From the NCBI RefSeq assembly GCF_036206005.1, contig NZ_CP108143.1:5237501-5301500 (forward strand): a stretch of DNA of 64,000 nt, given 5' to 3'. The position numbers and the translations under genes are program-made. Under the pieces are notes generated by a model. It saw nothing but the letters and a program-made list of their open reading frames with translations. It was not told where the DNA came from and did not search any database. This document shows positions 27,291-36,070 of this stretch, in pieces. Numbering within the stretch: position 1 is the first letter of the stretch; each line of letters starts with the position of its first letter. Origin of the DNA: Streptomyces sp. NBC_00178 (GTDB taxonomy: Bacteria > Actinomycetota > Actinomycetes > Streptomycetales > Streptomycetaceae).

Positions 27291-30200
27291 CTAACGCTCC
27301 TGGTTGTAGGTATTACTTGTGTCCGACCCCGCGGTACGTCCCCGCAGGACCCCGCGCCGCAGGTTGCTCAACCTGCCGCGCACGTCCTCCGGAGCGCGGG
27401 AGACCTGGGGGCCGCCCTGCTGGGTCTGCTCCGCAGTGCCCTCGACCAGATTGGCCTTGGGCACGCGCCGGGGGAGTCCGGACGGGGTGACCCCGCCCGC
27501 CTTCGGGTCCCGGAGCTTCTCGGCCCGCTCCCAGCGCTCGTCGTTCGCCGAACGCCAGTCGTCGCCGTTGTCGTCGGAGGCCTCCGCCTGCCGCTGCGGA
27601 GCCTCCGGCCGCTGCCGCTGTTCCGGCACCGCGGGCTGATCGTTTCCGCGGCCGGTCGGCTGCCAGTGCTGCTGGCCCGCGCCACGCCGCGGGAGACCCG
27701 CTTCGGTCAGGTCGTGACCGGCGCTGGGGGTGGGGCCCGGGCGGTCGAAGCCTACGCGCTCCGCCTCCTCGGCGGGAGCGCTCGGCGCAGATTCCGTTTC
27801 GGACTGCACCTGAGGCTCGTACGAACCCTGATAGGAACTCTGAGCTGCCCATTCACCTTGCTGGGACTGATCACCCAGCGGTGCGAACTGCTCGGAGTAC
27901 TGTCCCTGCGGGCTGTCCTGGGCCGGGTAGCCGGATTCCGCATAGCCGTTCTGCTGCGGCTCCTGATACCCGTTCCCCGCGGCGTACGGCTCGAAGCCGG
28001 CCTCGTAGGCGGGCTGTGCGTACTCCTGCTGCCCCTGGGCGTACTGCTCGGGCGCGTACTGCTCCTGGGCGTACTGGCCCTGGACCTGTCCCTGGCCGTA
28101 CTGCTCCTGCGGGAAGCCCTGCTGCTGCGCGTCCTGCTGGGGGAAGCCCTGCTGTGCGGCGCCGCCACCCTGGAAGTCCGGGCGCTCGCCGCCGGTCTGC
28201 GCCTCCAGAGCGGCACGCCGCTCCTCCCGCATCAGCGAACGGTTGACCGGGTCCAGCTGCGGGGAGTCCGCCGCCGGGGTGTCGTAGCGGGAGTCGTCGA
28301 AGCCGAGCTCCGCCGCCGTACGCATCGGGAGCGGCTGCGGCATCGGGTCGAACGCGGCCGCCTGCTGCTGCTCGGGGATGATCGAGGAGACCGTGAAGTC
28401 CCCGTCGGCCGAGGAGTCGCCACCGCCACCGTGGGTGATGGGGTCCGGCAGCATGACCAGCGACGTGGTGCCCGCCTGCTCGCCCGAGGGGCGCAGCTGC
28501 ACACGGATGCCGTGCCGGTCGGCGAGCCGGCCGACCACGAACAGACCCATGCGCTGGGACACCGCCGCGTCCACGGTCGGCGGGTTGGCCAGCTTGTGGT
28601 TGATGTCGGCGAAGTCCTCGGCGGTGAGGCCGATTCCCTTGTCGTGGATCTCGACCATGACACGCCCGTCGGGCAGCCGGGTCGCGGTGACGCGGACCTT
28701 GGTCTGCGGCGAGGAGAAGGTGGTCGCGTTCTCCAGCAGCTCGGCCAGCAGGTGCACGAGGTCGGTCACGGCCTGGCCGTGGATCTCGCTCTCCGGTACA
28801 CCGGTGAGCTCGATGCGCTCGTAGGACTCGACCTCGGACGAGGCGGCGCGCAGCACGTCGACCAGCGGAACCGGCTGGTTCCAGCGGCGGCCGGGCTCCT
28901 CGCCCGCGAGGACGAGGAGGTTCTCGCCGTTGCGGCGCATGCGGGTGGCCAGGTGGTCCAGCTTGAAGAGGCTCTCCAGCTGGTCCGGGTCCGCCTCGTT
29001 GTTCTCCAGGTCGGTGATGAGGGTCAGCTGGCCCTCGATGAGCGACTGGTTGCGGCGCGACAGGTTGGTGAAGATCGCGTTGACGTTGCCCCGGAGCATG
29101 GCCTGTTCGGCCGCGAGCCGTACCGCCTCGCGGTGCACCTGGTCGAAGGCGCGGGCGACCTCGCCGATCTCGTCCTGGCTGTTGATCGGGATGGGCTGCA
29201 CCCGGGTGTCCACCCGGCCGGGCTCGGTCCGTGACAGCTGGTCGACGAGCATCGGGAGCCGCTGCTCGGCGATGCCGAAGGCGGCCGTACGCAGCTGGCG
29301 CATGGAGCGGCTCATCTGGCGGGCCATGAGCCCGGCGATGATGAAGGCGGCCAGCAGCGCGACGATCACGATCGCGGCGTTGAGGATGGCGTCGTTCCTG
29401 GCGTCGGTGGAGATCTCCGCCGCCTCGGTCACCGCCTTGTCGACGAGCTCGTTCTCGACGGTGGTGTAGCCGTCGAACTTCGCGGTCGCCGCCGCCATCC
29501 AGGTCTCGGGCGTGATGCCCTTGGCCTTCAGCTCGTCGGGCTGCTTGCCCTGGCCGATCTGCTGGGCCATGCCGTCGAACACCGAACCGTCGATGCTTGG
29601 GGGTGAGACGAAGGGCTTCCCCGCGGCCTTCGCCTGGGCCTTGGCGGCCTTCAGCTGCTCGGCCCCCTCGGCGGCCTTGCCGGCCATGACCTCCTTGAGG
29701 CGGGCCGCGTCCGCGCCGGTGCCTCCGGAGACGAACTCACCGAGGGCGATCTGCTCCAGGTAGTTGTACGAGCTGAACGCCGTGACCTGGCCGTTGAAGT
29801 TACGTTCCTCCTGGCTCGGCCGGACCAGCAGGTGCATGCCGATCGAGCGCTGAAGCGATTCTGCGGCCTTGGCCAGCTCGATCGCGTACACGGTCCGGCC
29901 GTAGCTCGTGATGTTGCCGGTGCCCAGGCCGAGCTCGTTGGAGAACTCCATGAGCGAGTGCTGGACCTTGGTGTAGCCCTCTTCCGTCTTCACCGGGTCC
30001 ATGGCCTCGGCGTAGGCGGCCTTGCGCAGTTCGGGGAGGAGCGGCTCCTCCACCTTGAACAGCTTCAGGCGGCGGTCGAGGCCTTCCTTGTCCGGCATGT
30101 TCTGCACGGCCGCGTCGAACTTCGCGGCGGCGGCGTCGGTCGTGGCCCGCACCTCCTCGACCTCGGAGGCGGTGCGCTTGTTGGACAGCAGCGGCTGGGC

Positions 30201-30527
30201 GGTGAGGTCACGCTCGTTCAGCAGCGCCTGTCCGTACGCGGCGGCCGCTCGGACGACCAGGGCCGTCTTCTCGGCGTCCTGGGCTTCGTTCCAGGTGTCG
30301 ACCGACCCCTTCACCTGGAAGCCGCCCATGACCAGGCCGACCAGCGCGGGTATCAGGAGAATCGCGTTCAGCCGGGTGGGGACCCGCCAGTTGCGCGGTG
30401 ACAACCGGCTCGTGCTGCCACCCGCCGGCTCCGCCTCGGACGTGTCCGAAGGCGACACCGCGGCGCGCGGCGGGGTGAAGTTGCCCCGCTCCGGCTGCGC
30501 TGCGGAGCCCTCGTTGCTTCGCCTCAC
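27291..30527 (-). CDS. cvnA: Conservon sensor kinase-like protein CvnA (proximal conservon)
   Basis: 1078 residues. The first transmembrane helix is at about 53-70, then an extracellular nitrate/nitrite-sensing (NIT)-type helical domain to about 370, a second helix at about 378-400, and a HAMP-like linker. A DHp-like segment (LDHLATRMRRNGENLLVLAG) precedes a GHKL ATPase domain with the N box LLAELLENATTFS (about 590) and DKGIGL (about 630). From about 720 on, the protein is low-complexity Gln/Tyr/Glu (QGQVQGQYAQEQYAPEQY). It senses an unknown signal and is thought to hold the Cvn complex at the membrane. The start is the GTG at 30527 behind GAGAGG. Confidence 0.94.
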   Translation of the reverse strand: MRRSNEGSAAQPERGNFTPPRAAVSPSDTSEAEPAGGSTSRLSPRNWRVPTRLNAILLIPALVGLVMGGFQVKGSVDTWNEAQDAEKTALVVRAAAAYGQALLNERDLTAQPLLSNKRTASEVEEVRATTDAAAAKFDAAVQNMPDKEGLDRRLKLFKVEEPLLPELRKAAYAEAMDPVKTEEGYTKVQHSLMEFSNELGLGTGNITSYGRTVYAIELAKAAESLQRSIGMHLLVRPSQEERNFNGQVTAFSSYNYLEQIALGEFVSGGTGADAARLKEVMAGKAAEGAEQLKAAKAQAKAAGKPFVSPPSIDGSVFDGMAQQIGQGKQPDELKAKGITPETWMAAATAKFDGYTTVENELVDKAVTEAAEISTDARNDAILNAAIVIVALLAAFIIAGLMARQMSRSMRQLRTAAFGIAEQRLPMLVDQLSRTEPGRVDTRVQPIPINSQDEIGEVARAFDQVHREAVRLAAEQAMLRGNVNAIFTNLSRRNQSLIEGQLTLITDLENNEADPDQLESLFKLDHLATRMRRNGENLLVLAGEEPGRRWNQPVPLVDVLRAASSEVESYERIELTGVPESEIHGQAVTDLVHLLAELLENATTFSSPQTKVRVTATRLPDGRVMVEIHDKGIGLTAEDFADINHKLANPPTVDAAVSQRMGLFVVGRLADRHGIRVQLRPSGEQAGTTSLVMLPDPITHGGGGDSSADGDFTVSSIIPEQQQAAAFDPMPQPLPMRTAAELGFDDSRYDTPAADSPQLDPVNRSLMREERRAALEAQTGGERPDFQGGGAAQQGFPQQDAQQQGFPQEQYGQGQVQGQYAQEQYAPEQYAQGQQEYAQPAYEAGFEPYAAGNGYQEPQQNGYAESGYPAQDSPQGQYSEQFAPLGDQSQQGEWAAQSSYQGSYEPQVQSETESAPSAPAEEAERVGFDRPGPTPSAGHDLTEAGLPRRGAGQQHWQPTGRGNDQPAVPEQRQRPEAPQRQAEASDDNGDDWRSANDERWERAEKLRDPKAGGVTPSGLPRRVPKANLVEGTAEQTQQGGPQVSRAPEDVRGRLSNLRRGVLRGRTAGSDTSNTYNQER

Positions 30528-30690
30528 TCGACCAACAACCTCTCGGCGTCGGCACCTACGTTGTGCCGGATTATCGTTCAGGGGGCCGTACTACTCGGTA
30601 GTTCGAGGCATTGCAGCACGCGGACGGGTCGCGTTCCAAACAGTCGGAATCTTTAATTCCGAGTGACCTCCGCCAAAGATAAAACGGGCA
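30528..30690 (-). promoter_or_regulatory. Promoter region of the proximal conservon
   Basis: The gap before the cvnA GTG at 30527 has no gene. On the minus strand GATAAT (30570-30575) is a possible -10, about 43 bp from the start. No -35 is convincing. The two terminators just upstream imply an independent promoter here. Confidence 0.4.
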
Positions 30691-30696
30691 TAAAGA

Positions 30697-30724
30697 GCGA
30701 GCCCCGTCAAAAGGCGGGGCTCGC
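30697..30724 (-). terminator. Second terminator after the distal conservon
   Basis: GCGAGCCCCG (30697-30706) pairs with CGGGGCTCGC (30715-30724) around an A-rich loop. On the minus strand it is followed by TCTTTAT, a partial U tract. It separates the two conservon transcripts. Confidence 0.7.
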
Positions 30725-30798
30725 GTGCGCGCAGCGGCACCGGGCGTACGCGCCGGGTGGCGATGGCGGGGCAATTCACTGTCGAAATGTTATGAACG

Positions 30799-30836
30799 CG
30801 GGGGCGGATCGTGTCAAAGGACACAGCCCGCCCCCG
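30799..30836 (-). terminator. First, two-tier terminator after the distal conservon
   Basis: Outer stem CGGGGGCGG/CCGCCCCCG (30799-30807 with 30828-30836) and inner stem GTGTC/GACAC (30811-30815 with 30820-30824), loop AAAG. It lies 41 bp after the cvnD stop. Confidence 0.7.
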
Positions 30837-30877
30837 TGCGCCTACAGCAACTTCCGTAGATCAATACGGACTTACGG

Positions 30878-31459
30878 CTACTTCAACCGGGCCATGAGGG
30901 CGTGCTCGACCAGGGTGATCAGGCCGCTCTTGGCGTCCGCGCGGTGGCGGGCGTCCGTGGTGATGATCGGAGCGTCGGGGCCGATCTGGAGTGCTTCGCG
31001 TACTTCGTCGGGGGTGTAGGGCTGGTGTCCGTCGAAGCCGTTGAGGGCGATGACGAAGGGGAGGCCGCTGTTCTCGAAGTAGTCGACGGCGGGGAAGCAG
31101 TCGGCGAGGCGGCGGGTGTCGACGAGGACGACGGCGCCGATGGCGCCGCGGACCAGGTCGTCCCACATGAACCAGAAGCGGTCCTGTCCGGGGGTGCCGA
31201 ACAGGTAGAGGATCAGGTCCTGGTCCAGGGTGATGCGTCCGAAGTCCATGGCCACCGTGGTGGTGGTCTTGTCCCCGGTGTGGGTCAGGTCGTCGATGCC
31301 CGCCGATGCGGACGTCATCACGGCTTCGGTGCGCAGCGGGTTGATCTCCGAGACGGCACCGACAAACGTGGTCTTACCCACGCCGAAGCCCCCTGCCACC
31401 ACGATCTTCGCCGAGGTGGTGGCGCGGGCCGTACCGCCGCTAGAGCTTGCGAAGTCCAC
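30878..31459 (-). CDS. cvnD: Conservon small GTPase CvnD (distal conservon)
   Basis: 193 residues with the same motifs as the proximal CvnD: GGFGVGKTT, FGTPGQDRF with Gly in place of Asp, and NGFD. Only a handful of residues differ, at the N-terminus (GGTARATTS), at DAPIITTD and GLI near the C-terminus, and at the last residue (Lys for Arg). It begins at a GTG 20 bp inside cvnC, the same overlap as in the other conservon. Because the CvnA and CvnC proteins of the two conservons differ a lot, the shared GTPase might work with either complex. Two hairpin terminators follow. Confidence 0.95.
   Translation of the reverse strand: MDFASSSGGTARATTSAKIVVAGGFGVGKTTFVGAVSEINPLRTEAVMTSASAGIDDLTHTGDKTTTTVAMDFGRITLDQDLILYLFGTPGQDRFWFMWDDLVRGAIGAVVLVDTRRLADCFPAVDYFENSGLPFVIALNGFDGHQPYTPDEVREALQIGPDAPIITTDARHRADAKSGLITLVEHALMARLK
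30978..31417. repeat. Identity tract, copy 2 (within cvnD)
   Basis: Partner of 25656-26095; 439 of 440 bases are the same. The single difference is at 31304. It is bounded on both sides by clustered differences (30977 and 31418). Confidence 0.9.
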
Positions 31460-31847
31460 TGAGCACCCTTTCGAGCAGTGTCACATCCGGCGCGCCGCCG
31501 GCCTCTCCATTGCCCGGCTGGTGGATGGCCACCATGCCGGCTTCCGCCAGGTCCGCCACGAGGATCCGCGCCACACCCAGGGGCATGGAGAGGAGGGCCG
31601 AGACCTCGGCCACCGACTTGACCTCACGGCAGAGGTGGCAGATCCGCTGGTGCTCGGGGAGCAGCGTCCCGAGGTGGGCGGGGTCTGCCGTGGTGCTGAC
31701 CAGCGCCTCTATGGCGAGCTGGTAACGCGGCCGGGTCCGGCCGCCGGTCATTGCGTACGGACGGACCAGCGGCTGGTCGCCTTCACCGTCGTACGACGCG
31801 TGGTGCAGTGCGCCGTACGGATCCGGTGAGGCGGGTGGCGGGGTCAT
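31440..31847 (-). CDS. cvnC: Conservon DUF742 protein CvnC (distal conservon)
   Basis: 135 residues, nearly all DUF742 (LVRPYAMTGGRTRPRYQ from about residue 24 onward). The ATG at 31847 follows CCGGAGGATTT. It lacks the 100-residue Gln/Pro-rich N-terminal region of the proximal CvnC; this short form is the usual one. In the domain core the proteins are similar but not identical (HLCREVKSVAEVSALLSMPLG against RLCIEIKSVAEISALLSIPLG; cores CREVKSVAEV and CIEIKSVAEI). A 134-bp gap separates it from cvnB, longer than the other internal gaps, so an internal promoter is possible. Confidence 0.94.
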   Translation of the reverse strand: MTPPPASPDPYGALHHASYDGEGDQPLVRPYAMTGGRTRPRYQLAIEALVSTTADPAHLGTLLPEHQRICHLCREVKSVAEVSALLSMPLGVARILVADLAEAGMVAIHQPGNGEAGGAPDVTLLERVLSGLRKL

Positions 31848-31981
31848 AAATCCTCCGGGCGTGACAGCAGGGGGTCGGCCTGCGGTCTGAAGGTGGCCGG
31901 TGGGGGGCTCGTGCGGCCGGATGGGTGAGGGTTTTGAGTAGTACCTGGGGGGATCGTGTCAGGCGTCTGCCGCATGGCCGG

Positions 31982-32404
31982 CTAGTGGAGCAGACTGCCT
32001 TGTAGCTCGGCGCGGAGATCCGGGGTGAGGACGGTCCCCGCGCGGTCGACGAGAAGGGCCATCTCGTAGCCGACCAGACCGATGTCCGCGTCCGGGTGGG
32101 CGAGGACGGCGAGTGACGATCCGTCGGAGATGGACATGAGGAAGAGGAAACCCCTCTCCATCTCCACGACCGTCTGGCTCACGGCGCCGCCTTCGAAGAT
32201 CCGGGAGGCCCCCGCCGTCAGCGACGTCAGCCCGGAGGCGACGGCCGCCAGCTGATCGGCGCGGTCGCGCGGGAAACCTTCGGACATCGCCAGCAGCAGG
32301 CCATCCGCGGAGACCACCACCGTGTGGGACACCCCTGGGGTGTTGTCCACGAAGTTGGTGATCAGCCAGTTCAGATTCTGCGCGGCCTGACTCATGGGGC
32401 TCAA
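31982..32404 (-). CDS. cvnB: Conservon roadblock/LC7 protein CvnB (distal conservon)
   Basis: 140 residues, MglB-like. It differs from the proximal CvnB by N for S (FVDNTPG), S for N (AVSQTVV), T for S (RAGTVL) and a final His for Asn. I give the TTG at 32404 as the start because GGAG sits exactly 6 bp before it and the cvnA stop codon is directly adjacent. The ATG three codons later (32395) is the conservative alternative. The coupling to cvnA is therefore tight. Role as for the other CvnB. Confidence 0.94.
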   Translation of the reverse strand: MSPMSQAAQNLNWLITNFVDNTPGVSHTVVVSADGLLLAMSEGFPRDRADQLAAVASGLTSLTAGASRIFEGGAVSQTVVEMERGFLFLMSISDGSSLAVLAHPDADIGLVGYEMALLVDRAGTVLTPDLRAELQGSLLH

Positions 32405-35400
32405 CTAACGCTCCTGCTGGTGAGTGGGGCCGAGATGGAAACTGCCGGTAGACGAGCCGTTGTTGGCCTGTCGTCCCTGCTGGATGCCCCGGCGGAGATT
32501 GGTCAGACGGCCGCGTACGTCATCGGGCGCACGCGAAACCTGGGGTCCGGACTGATGATTCTGCTGCTGAGCGGTGCCCGGTACCAAATTGGCACGTGGG
32601 ACCCTGCGGGGCAGCCCGGACGTGGTGATCCCGCCCGCGGCGGGCTTCTTGACCCGCTCCGCCTGCCGCACGAGCTCGTCGTTGGGCGAAGCGCGCCAGG
32701 AACTTGTGACGCCCGGGTCGGCGGCACCACGCCGCGGCATGGGCGGAGCCGGGTTGCCGACCGGCTGCTGGGGAACGGCCGGTGCCTGCGGCTCGGCGGC
32801 GGGCGGCTGCTGGCCACCCTGCTGCGGGCCGTGGAACCAGTTCGTCTCCAGCGTGTCGAACAGCGGTGTACGACCGTCACCCGGACCGGCGGGCGGCAGT
32901 ACCTCGTGCTGCTGCGGGAGCGCCGGACGCTGCGGCAGTTCACCGGCGTGAGGGGCCGGGTGCCGCGGTGCGCCGAAGCCGGCGTCGTCCTGCCGCTGCG
33001 GCGCGGGCATCTGCGGAGCCTGGGCGCCGTAGCCCTGGCCCTGCGGCATCGGCGCGTCGAAGTCCGGGCGGGCGAACTGCGCGGTGCTCGCCGCGTCCGG
33101 GACCTGCGGCGCCTGCGGCGCGGAGAAGTCCGGGCGGGCGAACTCGGCCGTGGCGCCGTATCCCTGACGGTCGTTCACCGGCGGGTGCTGGTGCTGCGGG
33201 CTGAACTGCTGGTTCGGGGCGGCGCTGCCCGGCCGCGCGAAGCGCCCGGAGTCCGCGTCCTCGTGACCGCGCGGGACGTCCGGCTGCGGACGCCGCGGGG
33301 CGCCCTGCTCCTCGACGCCCCAGTTCGGGGTCTGCGGCTGCTGGTTGCCGCCGGGCAGCTCGGCCCGCGGTCCACCGGACGGCGGGAGCTGGCGGCCGGG
33401 GCCACCGGGCTGCTGCGGGGCGCCCTGGCCGAACTGGGCCTGCTGCGGCTGCGGAGCCTGCCGGGCGGGCGGGCCGCTCTGCTGGCCCGTCTGCGATCCG
33501 GAGTGACCGAAGAGGTTCGGCCGGTTCGGGTCCGACCCCGCCTGTCCGTCCTGCGGTCCGCGTGCGCCCATGCGGGCGCCGCCGCCGAAGGCTCCGGAGA
33601 GTCCGCCGCCCTGACGCGGTGCCTCGGGGCGGCCCTGGTTCGGCATGCCGGGGGGCTGCTGGTTGCCGAACTGCTGACCGTTGCCCTGCTGCGGCTGGCG
33701 GGGTCCGCCGTCACGCGAGGGCAGCGCGGCCCGCGGGCCGGAACCCGCGCCGACCTGTCCGAGCGGAGCGGACGAGCCCAGGCCCTTGGCGGGAGACCCC
33801 GAGGGGCCCGCGAGGCCGGGGCGCTGTCCGCCGCCGGGAGCACCGCCGGCGAGGAGGCCGCCGGGTGCGCCGCCCTGCTGGCCGTTGCTCTGCTTCGGCG
33901 GCTGCTTGCCGCCGTGCGCGACCTCCATGGGCAGCATGACGAGCGCGGTCGTGCCACCGGAGTCGGAGGGGCGCAGCTGGATCCGGATGCCGTGTCGCAG
34001 GGACAGGCGGCCGACCACGAACAGACCCATGCGGCGTGACACCGAGACGTCCACGGTCGGCGGCGAGGCCAGCCGCTCGTTGATCGCGGCCAGGTCCTCG
34101 GGGGAGAGGCCGATGCCGGTGTCGTGGATCTCGACGAGCACACGGCCGTCGGGGAGGGCGTGACCGGTGACGCGGACCTTCGTCTGCGGCGAGGAGAACG
34201 ACGTGGCGTTCTCCAGCAGCTCGGCGAGCAGGTGCACGAGGTCGTTGACGACGCGGCCGGCGACCTCGGTGGCGGGCACCGCGGCCAGTTCGATGCGCTC
34301 GTACTGCTCCACCTCGGAGGCGGCGGCGCGGAGCACGTCGACCAGCGGCACGGGACGCGTCCACCGGCGGCCGGGCTCCTCACCCGCGAGGACGAGGAGG
34401 TTCTCACCGTTCCGGCGCATACGGGTCGCGAGGTGGTCGAGCTTGAAGAGGGAGGACAGCTGGTCCGGGTCGGCCTCGCGGGACTCCAGTTCGGAGATGA
34501 GCGAGAGCTGACGCTGGATGAGGCCCTGGCTGCGGCGCGAGAGGTTGGTGAACATCGCGTTGACGTTCCCTCGCAGCAGCGCCTGCTCGGCGGCCAGTCG
34601 GACCGCCTCGCGGTGCACGTCGTCGAAGGCCGCGGCCACCTTGCCGATCTCGTCGCGGGAGTGGACACCGACCGACTCGACGGTGGTGTCGACCTCCTGC
34701 GGGTCCGTCTCGGAGAGCTGCCTGACGAGCTCGGGCAGACGGTCCTGGGCGACGCGCGTCGCGGTGTCCTGCAGGCGGCGCAGCGAGCGGATCATGGACC
34801 GCGCCACGACGAAGGCGCCGACCAGCGACACACCGAGGACGAGGAGGATGATCGCACCGTTGATGATGGCGTCGCGCTGCGACTCCTCACGGAGCTCACG
34901 GGCCTTGCTCTCCATGTCACCGAGGAGCGTCTCCTCGATGGTCTTCATGGCCTGGATCTTGTTGGAGCTCTGGTCGTACCAGTCCATGTAGGTACGCGGC
35001 TTGTTGCCGGCCATGCCCAGCGGGCTGTCGAGCACCTTCTTCGCGTAACTGTCGGCGGCCTTGATCTCGGGGTTGCCGTTGTCCAGCGGCGCGAGGAGAT
35101 CGGTGGAGCTCTTGCCCGTCGACTCGTAGGTGGACTCGAACGTCTGGAGGGTCGTCTCGGCCTTGTGGAGCGCGTTACGGCCGAACGCCTGGTCGTTCGG
35201 CTCCAGGTGGCTCTCGTCGCTGTCACCGCCCGGGAGGGCCGCGGCGATGATCGCGCGCTCGACCGAGGCGTACTCCTTGGAGGAGGAGAAGGCGGCCAGG
35301 GCCCGGGTGCGCTTGATCATCTCCGGGTTGCTGGTGGCCTGCGCCATGTCCTGGGAGAGGCTCAGCAGGGAGGTGATCAGCTGGCTGTACTGGTCGATCG

Positions 35401-36070
35401 TGTTGAGGCTCGGCGAGCCCTTGGCGTACGCGTCCTTGCGGATGCTCGTGATGTTGCCGAGCTGGTTGCTGATCTGGCTGACGCTCGTGTGGATGCTGTC
35501 CAGTGCCGCGTCGCCCGGCGTGTTGCGGATCTCGTCGGTGGCCTCGAGGAAGGCCTGCTCGGCACGGTCGGTGCGCTTGCGGGGCTCGGTGACCTTGAAG
35601 TCGGTGGCCTTCACGCCGTTCGACAGCGGGCCGGCCGACTTGTCGCGCTCCTCCTGGAGCGCGATCGCGAGCGCGGTCGCCTGCTTCGTCATCTTGGTGA
35701 GCAGCTGCATGTGCTCCAGCTGGTCGATGTCGTTCATCGACTGGTTGATGCGCAGCCCGCCCAGGGTGGTCGCGGCGACCACGGGGAGGGCGAGCAGGGA
35801 CACCAGACGCGTGCTGATGCGCCAGTTGCGCAGCGCCATGCGTGAGCCGGTGCTGCTGGGGCCGGCCGGCTTCACGGGCGACGTGACGTCCGCACCCGCG
35901 CCGTTCTGGTCCGGGTTCTGGGCGCCGGAGCGCTGTGCCCGGTCGCCGCCGTCACCGGCCGCGCCGGGATTCTGGGCGTGCTGGGGTGAGGCGCCGCGGT
36001 CGTTCCCGCCGCGCGGCTCCTGATCCGCCGGAGTTTCCCCTCGGCCCTGGCGGGGCTGGGGCGACCCCAT
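32405..36070 (-). CDS. cvnA: Conservon sensor kinase-like protein CvnA (distal conservon)
   Basis: 1221 residues from the ATG at 36070 (AGAGGGA upstream); the frame runs 38 codons further without a ribosome site. An 80-residue disordered cytoplasmic N-terminus is followed by a first helix (about 85-103), a NIT-type extracellular domain, a second helix (about 403-427), the DHp-like LDHLATRMRRNGENLLVLAG and a GHKL ATPase (N box near 615, HDTGIGL). From about 720 to the end there are 500 residues of Pro/Gln/Gly-rich low complexity with repeats such as ARPDFSAPQ, ARPDFDAP. By position this corresponds to cvnA1 of S. coelicolor (inference). Confidence 0.94.
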   Translation of the reverse strand: MGSPQPRQGRGETPADQEPRGGNDRGASPQHAQNPGAAGDGGDRAQRSGAQNPDQNGAGADVTSPVKPAGPSSTGSRMALRNWRISTRLVSLLALPVVAATTLGGLRINQSMNDIDQLEHMQLLTKMTKQATALAIALQEERDKSAGPLSNGVKATDFKVTEPRKRTDRAEQAFLEATDEIRNTPGDAALDSIHTSVSQISNQLGNITSIRKDAYAKGSPSLNTIDQYSQLITSLLSLSQDMAQATSNPEMIKRTRALAAFSSSKEYASVERAIIAAALPGGDSDESHLEPNDQAFGRNALHKAETTLQTFESTYESTGKSSTDLLAPLDNGNPEIKAADSYAKKVLDSPLGMAGNKPRTYMDWYDQSSNKIQAMKTIEETLLGDMESKARELREESQRDAIINGAIILLVLGVSLVGAFVVARSMIRSLRRLQDTATRVAQDRLPELVRQLSETDPQEVDTTVESVGVHSRDEIGKVAAAFDDVHREAVRLAAEQALLRGNVNAMFTNLSRRSQGLIQRQLSLISELESREADPDQLSSLFKLDHLATRMRRNGENLLVLAGEEPGRRWTRPVPLVDVLRAAASEVEQYERIELAAVPATEVAGRVVNDLVHLLAELLENATSFSSPQTKVRVTGHALPDGRVLVEIHDTGIGLSPEDLAAINERLASPPTVDVSVSRRMGLFVVGRLSLRHGIRIQLRPSDSGGTTALVMLPMEVAHGGKQPPKQSNGQQGGAPGGLLAGGAPGGGQRPGLAGPSGSPAKGLGSSAPLGQVGAGSGPRAALPSRDGGPRQPQQGNGQQFGNQQPPGMPNQGRPEAPRQGGGLSGAFGGGARMGARGPQDGQAGSDPNRPNLFGHSGSQTGQQSGPPARQAPQPQQAQFGQGAPQQPGGPGRQLPPSGGPRAELPGGNQQPQTPNWGVEEQGAPRRPQPDVPRGHEDADSGRFARPGSAAPNQQFSPQHQHPPVNDRQGYGATAEFARPDFSAPQAPQVPDAASTAQFARPDFDAPMPQGQGYGAQAPQMPAPQRQDDAGFGAPRHPAPHAGELPQRPALPQQHEVLPPAGPGDGRTPLFDTLETNWFHGPQQGGQQPPAAEPQAPAVPQQPVGNPAPPMPRRGAADPGVTSSWRASPNDELVRQAERVKKPAAGGITTSGLPRRVPRANLVPGTAQQQNHQSGPQVSRAPDDVRGRLTNLRRGIQQGRQANNGSSTGSFHLGPTHQQER

